From positions 47,480,981 through 47,544,980 of the forward strand of contig OX381720.1 in assembly GCA_947462335.1 (NCBI GenBank): a stretch of 64,000 nt of DNA, in the 5' to 3' direction. The stretch comes from Harmothoe impar. Lineage: Eukaryota; Annelida; Polychaeta; Phyllodocida; Polynoidae. Shown here one piece after another: positions 56,647 to 64,000 of the stretch. Positions within the stretch are counted from its first letter, which is position 1; the number at the start of each line of letters is the position of its first letter. The translations under genes and the position numbers were made by a program. The notes beneath the pieces were generated by a model that saw only the letters and a list, made by a program, of their open reading frames with translations, did not search any database and was not told where the DNA came from.

Positions 56647-59600
56647 GTTCTTGAGTTGTATTTTATTCAGTTGTTCCTACTTTTCTCAAACATTATTGAT
56701 TTGTCCATCTATAATTTTCTTACTTATCAATCCATACATCATTCGGAAACCCCTATGTTGGAAATAGAATCCCATGTCCCAACGTATGATGCATTATTGA
56801 AATAATATATAGACTTATACTAGGAAGAACTCTTTCCTGTTTCATACAACTAATGTATTAGTTTGTCTCCAAATATGTAATAAATAATATCAGGTGCATT
56901 TATTAGGTATACAGTGGCCTCACCCCCTTGCAATAGTTGTTTTCTCTTACAGGTGTGTTGTCTTGCAGAAAATGGAATAAAGTTCTGACTCAGTGTTTTC
57001 TCTTGAGTTGTTATTTCTACATTTAGCTATGTTGATATCTAAAATAAATGTTCAAAAACATTTTATTATAAATAATTATATAGAATACCCGTAATCAAGT
57101 ATCAAATCTGTTGCCCTTTATAGGAAAACCCCACATATGATAGTTACTCCAAGTTGCTAAACATTATTAAGTGGAAAGAAAATAATGAGATAGAAGAAGA
57201 GATGATTGTATCAATGTCTCTGCTTCTAAACCAGTGTAGAGCTTCGTTATCAGGTTCATAGATGTCCTAATACATTCACGTCACAATGGTAACGTTCTGC
57301 ACGATACGATAACAGAAAAGCCAGTTGTATAAATACTAAAACTATAACCTTTTAATAAGTTGAAGACATACATCGCTACTTCAGCTATCAAACCTAAACA
57401 TAATGTATTTCTCACTAGTCTTACTCCAGAGTGATAATAGTGACTGTTAAACTCTGAGAGTCCTCTCTGACTCTGATAGATTCCTCTGTGACAGAACATA
57501 CATGTATAGATACTTAAACCTGCACATCTTACATCATGAGAAGGTTTCTGGGAGGGGTGCTAGTAAGATCCAGTGGCCTAGACCAAGTCCTAATGTGCAT
57601 TTGTTACACAGAAGGCCAGGACTAATGTCAATTGATGCATGTGGATTTAGCAGAGTACCTCCAAACAGTTATCTTATTATAAACTCATTTCATGACTGCA
57701 TCTACTATGGAACAAACCTAATACACATACTCAATGATAAAGACAATCAAATGTATATCAAGTTTCTTCAATATTTTAAAATTTGATTATGGTGTTTAAC
57801 CTAGTCTAGTTGACAACTCTGTTTGTTTGACATGCTAAAATCATCCCAGTTGGCACAAACCACTTACTAAATACTTTGGTATTAAACCCTGCAAATGTAG
57901 GGATTGATGATTTTATGCTTCATTTTGTAAGCTGTGCCCACTGGGATGGTACTGTCATGTTTAAAAGAGAGGATATCTTAATGTTAATTTAAGAGGTCCC
58001 TATAGCTTACATATATGTCTGTGATAGAGAGATATGATATTAAATGCACATTTTCTTCCAGGTCTCTGTCTCATTACCTGAATGCACATTCATTAATCGT
58101 GTTTACATTTAAGCGTTGTTCCTGTCAATACAGTTTCTTTCAAGTTTATGGCATTTTCATGAATGTATAAAGTGACATTATATTCATATTAACCGGTTTG
58201 ACCAACTCACTTGGATTTCATTGACATGAACTAGTAAGATATATGCTGGGGAAATTATCCAAATGAGCTGAGTTAATTATGTTTTTAAAAACATTTGGAG
58301 GGGGGAGAAACATTTCTGTTTTTTACAGATTGAAAAGAAGATTTCTTCTGAGTAAAATTGATAATATTTTGGTTTTTATTTGTGGTTCTACCAGGGTATT
58401 CAGGTAAAGAAAACATATACACAATTATTTTGGTAGTGTTACCTTATACCAGTATATCGTTACGTATTCGACGTTCTCAAATCATATGAGCGAGCATTTT
58501 GGCCAGTGACACAGCCTATTCTAGATCTTAAGCTTGTGGATGCTATTCTGCATTCCCATGTCCTGGGACCAGTGTTGTGATGGTTATCTCTCTCTATTAT
58601 ACATATCGTGGTCTGATATCCTTTCACACATGAGTGTTCTAGTGTTAAACACTTATTCACACCCACCCTTGTTTCCTATTTTATATAGACATCTGGCTGA
58701 GCACTTTGCTGTTAACACCCTGTTATAAACATTATGATATACAGTAAATTCTCTCACTGAGAGACGTCATTGTGATCATCCTCGTGGCAAATGCAGACAA
58801 AGAAAACCATTAACAAGAGTTTATAATATGTTGTACAACATTTTATATAGATATGTTTTCCCATAGAAGTAGTAGATCTTTTGATAAGGGAGATTCGATA
58901 ATTTTAGAGTTAACTGCTATTGCTTCAGCCATTGGTGGCACTTTATTATATAACAGAGTAGTACATCATAGAATACAAAAGGGTGCAATGATGCAAAATT
59001 CTACGAACAGACAGTTTCCCGTTAACTCATTCATGCTATCTCAGAATTTACCCAGAGGCCAAATATATAATTGTATCTATAACCTAGTGCCACATAACAA
59101 AATATTAATAGATAGTTATAAGCATAAATGATCAACCACTGTATAGCCATCATATGAAGGTAGAAACAAATTCCATACAGCTGAGAGCATTTAAAGTAAG
59201 ATCTTTTACACTGAGTTTACTGTATATCATCCTTTTTCCAAACAAACAAACAAATTTAGAAAAAATACATTTTAAAAAAGGACAAGAATAATGCTCTGTG
59301 AGCTATCAATCATCTAACTATCAGGTCCATAGGTCTGCTCTGGTTTCATCAACACTGGTCCCTCCCGAGGTGCTCCCTTCTGCTCATAATCAAGCAGTAA
59401 GAGGTTGATTATGAAAGCCCTCCTGCTGCATGGGTTAGTAAGAGACACTTTACCTTCTAAAGATTTACTTAAGGCTTCATGGGAATTTCGGGACACATTT
59501 GACTGTCACCAAATTTATATTTAATCATACCAATACACAGCTTATTTAAAAACGACAAAGCAGTCTAACATGCCAAATAGGTCCCGTGTTTGGAACAGCC

Positions 59601-59859
59601 GGTCATTGATTTGGTGCCTTTTGGTTCTAATGGTTTATGTTGCTCGCTTCAACTGGAACTGTATTCGCTGTGTTCAGTTGTGGCATTATGATGAATTGTA
59701 CCCCCCCCCTTCCTCCCCTTCCCTCTTGTGTCACTGTCCAATACCAGCACATGGCGTCTGTATCGTGAATGGCACAGACCTAGTCAACTGTCAAGTCTGT
59801 CCTGCACTCCTCTAGGCTACAACTTTAACAGAACTGTAGAAACAAATTATTGAATGAAT

Positions 59860-60002
<143 letters not shown>

Positions 60003-61498
60003 GAGTTTGCAACAGGATAGAAAATGTCGTCTGCTTGCATCAAAAACAAAACATTGAGAGCATTTTCCGCCAAACACGAGTAAGTAAAGTCAAACACCTC
60101 ACCCACTAACACTATATTATGCTTCTAGGTAGTAACAAAATTAACATTTTACAAACCTTTATTAATCAACTCATTTTGGTACATTATGCTGCTGTTTTCC
60201 TCCATAACCCATCTGAAAATCATCATTTCTGTATTAGCCAAAACAGATGCACACGTCTTACATCCGATATGGTTCCATACGAAATTTGTATAGGATTTTC
60301 TTATGTAGACTGTATCATTTTATCATAATTATTATGTGAAATCGAAATAACACTATTCCAATCCACGACAACCACACTCTTCCAACAAACATTGGTTGCA
60401 AATGCCAAATAACACAAACTAAAATACTGCATGCTGATATTTTCTAATGGTGCTGGTGGGCGAGCTATATCATTTCATTTCTCCATTCATTTCGCGGAGG
60501 ATGGTAACAAGAGCTAGCATATTAACATTTCTCAACACCAATTAACCATTTATAAGTCAAGGCCAAGAGCATGCATGTCAGACGTGACACGATATGGGTG
60601 GCAATGGGTGTGTTTATGTTGTAAAACTGGTGACAAGTCAACCAACCCCTGTTGTATGTGACCTACCTGTTATTAAGTACAAGTACCTGTCTCCATGTCC
60701 TCTCTACAGGTGTGGTTATTCTACCCTATAAGGCATCATGTACCTGCTGTCTACTGTCTCCCACCCCACTAGCTAACCCCATACACTCTGGAAAGGCGTT
60801 CTGGTTTTACACTTTTAAAATGATCTACAACTAACACATTACTATTGTAGTGTTTCCCTTGTTGCATGTCTAACATCCAATAAATATATATGCCTCATAT
60901 AATTATGTCTGTTATGGTATTTATCATGCATTACCTTTGTACTTTGATATTTGATTTAAAGTTTTAAAATTCTTGTTACAGTACCTACTCATTCTATCAC
61001 TGTATTGTAGTTAAACATATCATTTCTGAAATATTTGAATTTACATATTATACTTATTTTATTTGTAGTCGATCATTGATTTTAAAAATCGTTTCTTATT
61101 TCGTTTATAATTCCTTGTAGCTCTGCTTGTAGTAGGCTATTTGTATTATAATTTCTGTCGGTCTCCTGAAGAACCACATTGTCATATTATAAAGAAGAAA
61201 ATATGATATTCATTTCATGTCAGTCACATGCATGTAACATATACCTTTTACTGCTTTCCATCAGTGTATGTATGATAAACCTCCTTTAGCTGGCCACTCA
61301 CAAGTTCTGATATCTCATGAAAAAAAACTCATTTTCTAATGTCCCTCTATAAACCCATATTATATGACATCATCAACACATCTCTGTTATATTTCTGTTG
61401 GAAATGTAATGTATTCACCTATACATTATTTATGTATATAACCCCCAACTGTGACTAGATGTCTAATAGTTTCCTTTCTTGGCTTGCTCCTTTTACAG

Positions 61499-61801
61499 CA
61501 GAGGCATCGGCACAGTACTCAGTCAATGTACAACTCTCCAAGGAGAATGCCAACGTTGGAGATGACGTTGAGGTAACGTGTAGTGTCTCTCAGGAGAAGA
61601 CAGATGGTGAGAACGAAAGTAACTTCCCCCTGATTGTCTGGGTGAAAAGAGTGGGAGACACAGAGGTCGAGATTGGTACCAACAACTACGTCAACAATGA
61701 CTTCAAGAAGGTGGGACGGTACCTCGGCCAGGTGGATTATGAGTATGATGACAACAACGAGATGGACCTCAGTAGAGTCTCATTCCAGCTCAACATCAAA
61801 G
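61499..61801 (+). CDS. Ig gene 2, exon with most of Ig1
   Basis: Acceptor GCTCCTTTTACAG|CAGAGG, donor ATCAAAG|GTAGGC. 303 nt, phase 1-1. It combines what Ig gene 1 encodes in two exons (48203-48282 and 48677-48857). Confidence 0.9.
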
Positions 61802-62779
61802 GTAGGCTTTCCGCATTATCATGAACATTTCTGAACCAAGTTGATATCAAAATTAATGTAGGCTTAGGAAATGAAGTCCTTTTCTAACTCAATATCAAAG
61901 TTAAAGGTCTAATAAGGTGATGGGTTTTATAGGGTCTATATCATACCATATTGTAATTTGAGACTAATGAGAGTTAATGTAGTTGTATAGCTGATGGCAA
62001 AGAAAATGGTGAACTAGCCTTATTCCTGCATTGGTTGGGAATCAATCATAAATGCAAATAGATAGCAATACTTTAACCTACAATGCAGCCAAATCGAGGG
62101 TATATATTGTCTATTTGACAACGAGGCAAACTACAATTGTGTGAGGTTTTTTATTCGGAATTGTGACCCTCTTTTCATCTTTCAGGTGTAAAACCAGAGG
62201 ACTCAGGAGAGATTGGCTGTCGCATACCTCAGCAAAAGATTGAGGTCTTCAGACCGCTAACCGTCTTTGGTAAGATACATGCAATTTTATCCGCCTTTAC
62301 TGAATATCAGAATGTGTTGAATAATAGCCAGTGAGACTAAAGGGTAATAATGTTTTTAAAAAAAAGAGATTGAGCAGTAAATTTTACATGTTTTGCAGTT
62401 TATAAACAAAACGGGTTGTTTGTACCCCCCCCCCCCCCGTTAACCAGCAGGACCAACAAGATTAATCCAATGTTACCATTCAGTCCTTGTTCAGATAAAA
62501 CCATACACCTGTAGCATTACCTCTATGCAGTTCCTTCAGATTAACCCCTAAACCATGTAACATTATCTCTACACAGTTCCTGCTAAGTCCATCCTCCTCA
62601 ACTCGCTTGATGTGGATGGCACGCATGCGCAGTCGTACAACGACGGAACAGAAGTGACGTTTGATGAAGGTCATGTTCGGAAGTTCTATTGCCACGTGAA
62701 TGGAAGTTTCCCCAGTCCCAAAGTCTTTATCTTCATCGGCGAGAAGGACATTACCGACATGTTTGAGAGGGAAGACAAG
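61499..62779 (+). CDS. Ig gene 2, tandem paralogue (partial)
   Basis: Three exons, 61499-61801, 62186-62269 and 62577-62779 (phases 1-1, 1-1, 1-0), encode 197 residues that continue past the window. Ig1 shows VTCSVS, LIVWVKRV and EDSGEIGC, all canonical. Ig2 starts VPAKSILLN and has FYCHVNGSFPSPK. It aligns along its length with Ig gene 1 (for example GTNNYVNNDFKKVGRYLG against ATNYFLEPDFKDTGRFA; PLTVF against NLTVL), so the two are tandem duplicates. The signal-peptide exon is not found upstream. It is probably also a surface Ig protein. The anchor type is unknown because the 3' end is outside the window. Confidence 0.85.
62037..62084. repeat. Intronic repeat R3, copy 1
   Basis: GGGAATCAATCATAAATGC followed by ATAGATAGCAATACTTTAACC. 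It recurs at 62853-62900 with few changes. Confidence 0.85.
62186..62269 (+). CDS. Ig gene 2, exon with end of Ig1
   Basis: Acceptor TCATCTTTCAG|GTGTAA, donor GTCTTTG|GTAAGA. 84 nt, phase 1-1. It contains the F-strand EDSGEIGC and the G-strand PLTVF. Confidence 0.9.
62427..62440. repeat. Poly-C run
   Basis: About 14 consecutive C in the intron. Confidence 0.9.
62577..62779 (+). CDS. Ig gene 2, exon with first part of Ig2
   Basis: Acceptor CTCTACACAG|TTCC, donor GACAAG|GTTAGT. 203 nt, phase 1-0. It encodes the B-strand Cys (RKFYCHVNG). The intron after EREDK has no counterpart in exon 4 of Ig gene 1, but mirrors the phase-0 intron inside its Ig3. Confidence 0.88.
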
Positions 62780-64000
62780 GTTAGTTCTTTCTTTGTAAGC
62801 AGTCAATGTAGCTTTGGTTTCCAAACCAGTGGTTGTGATTTCTCCAGTGGAAGGGAATCAATCATAAATGCAAATGGCTAGCAATACTTTGACCTACACC
62901 TATATGATATATTCCTCCTTAAAGGAACACGATGTAAGGGAAGAGGTCTTTAAACATAGGTGTTAACCTGAATTTACGGATTATGCTTGGAAATTTACTA
63001 AAATAGGATGAGAATGGTATGCTATGCAGAATGCAAACATTAACATGAAGTAGATTGTATGAGACCTGTGTTTTTTGGAGAATAAGCAGTAAACAATGCA
63101 ATTACCAAAATGCTTTTAGGATGGACATCAGCTCAAGGCTGCTTGTCCCTTTGTAGTATATTGCTATTTCAATTAAAAAGCTATAGCAGTAGTAAATCTA
63201 GCTATTGGGAAAGAGAATGCCACTTTGGAGATGTTATTTGCTTCCTTTTTTTCTTTTCCTGTAAACTAAAATATTTATATCTAGAATTGTAACTCGACAT
63301 ATTGAGTTCATGCTCTTCGTTCTGCCAAAGGAGTTGAATAATAGAAATAGGATGATTGGGAAACAGCTTAAGAAGCTATCAGGTTTATTGATTCTGGATA
63401 TTCTCCCAGAACATCATGTAGCTCTGTACCCAAATAAAATGGTATAGGATCGGATCTGAATAAAAACAGTTAATTTATAGCTTATCCACAATATTTCACA
63501 AATACCTAAGTTCCAATGGACGTGTAGCTTTGCCAGATTTCCTTCCACTTTACTTTGTCTCAGTATAGTACATAATTCTGAATCCTTTATTAAGAATTTG
63601 TTTAGCACAACATTGTCTTTCAACTTGTCTGTTATTTGGTTTACCCTAATGCAGTCTTATCCAACTGATGTATGTAAAACTATGCAAAACCTTGTATCTG
63701 TACATTTCCTAGACAATTTAACAGGATTCTTTGCATAGATAACTAGATTCTAGCATGTATATCTCTCATCCTCATTTTATACATAGAGCCCTAGGTATCT
63801 CTGTCACACCATTATAAATGTACATACCGTTTATATCTTGCATATGAGATGACATTGTGTTCATATTACCCGCCACTCTGTTGTAATATAGTTATGAGTG
63901 ATTAGTTGGCAAGAATACATCATCAGCCAAAGCAGTGCACATTACGATTTAAGTACACTTGTTGTGTGGACACCTTAATGCAATGGTGTTTAATTTGAAT
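62780..64000. other. Intron of Ig gene 2 to window end
   Basis: No further exon is recognised. The next exon should start in phase 0 beyond, or undetected within, this stretch. It includes repeat R3 copy 2 (62853-62900). Confidence 0.5.
62853..62900. repeat. Intronic repeat R3, copy 2
   Basis: GGGAATCAATCATAAATGC followed by ATGGCTAGCAATACTTTGACC, matching 62037-62084. Both lie in introns of Ig gene 2. Confidence 0.85.

Noticed and set aside
56935..56990. Double acceptor (TCTTACAG, TCTTGCAG) followed by AATAAA
   Set aside because: It could be a tiny terminal exon, but no coding frame or donor partner could be linked to it.
55800..58410. Weaker CAG|GTAA motifs near 55815, 56195 and 58401
   Set aside because: They lack GTAAGT donors and convincing pyrimidine tracts.
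58853..59131. 92-codon plus-strand frame
   Set aside because: AT-rich, no splice context, no recognised domain, no promoter or poly(A) pairing.
59570..59815. Frame with a hydrophobic stretch (LIWCLLVLMVYV) considered as the signal exon of Ig gene 2
   Set aside because: No phase-1 GT donor follows the hydrophobic segment.

Overview
The window is 64 kb of AT-rich metazoan nuclear DNA, most likely from an invertebrate. This rests on spliced genes with GT-AG introns, secreted immunoglobulin-like proteins, a tyrosine-recombinase (Ngaro/DIRS-type) retrotransposon, TTAA-flanked miniature elements and tRNA-derived SINE remnants. There is no operon structure, and no rRNA or intact tRNA gene. I cannot name the species.

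Layout. Positions 1-48.2 kb contain almost no protein-coding host sequence and behave like one very long intron or a mostly non-coding upstream region. This stretch holds: (i) several families of palindromic foldback MITEs; (ii) a perfect 47-bp palindrome at 10.5 kb; (iii) a 4.5-kb element with ~490-bp inverted terminal repeats at 16.7-21.3 kb, with a SINE pair inside it; (iv) a complete-looking Ngaro-type retrotransposon at 27.41-32.78 kb with gag, RT-RNase H and tyrosine recombinase frames and identical split direct repeats (A1-ORFs-B1-A2-B2); and (v) three plus-strand sites at 5.63, 39.97 and 44.05 kb with a branchpoint, a pyrimidine tract and a CAG|GTAAGT core. That core is the form of a recursive splice site (acceptor fused to donor). 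Each of these sites has a second donor 34-48 nt downstream. A possible small two-exon gene lies at ~46.3-47.8 kb.

Positions 48.2-54.2 kb hold seven exons of a plus-strand gene for a three-Ig-domain protein with a C-terminal GPI-anchor-type hydrophobic tail. The frames join exactly: 1157 nt plus one nucleotide from the preceding exon make 386 codons including the stop. The signal-peptide exon is not visible, and the first visible exon needs a phase-1 donor upstream. Positions 61.5-62.8 kb hold three exons of a tandem paralogue that runs off the right end. The two copies differ in intron positions. From about 37.8 to 54.5 kb the DNA is crowded with copies of one palindromic TTAA-bounded (piggyBac-like) MITE, including copies in introns and just after the stop codon.

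How it fits together. The simplest reading is that the Ig gene has a giant first intron covering most of the window, removed stepwise through the three recursive sites, with the Ngaro element inserted in sense orientation inside it. This is inference and needs transcript data.
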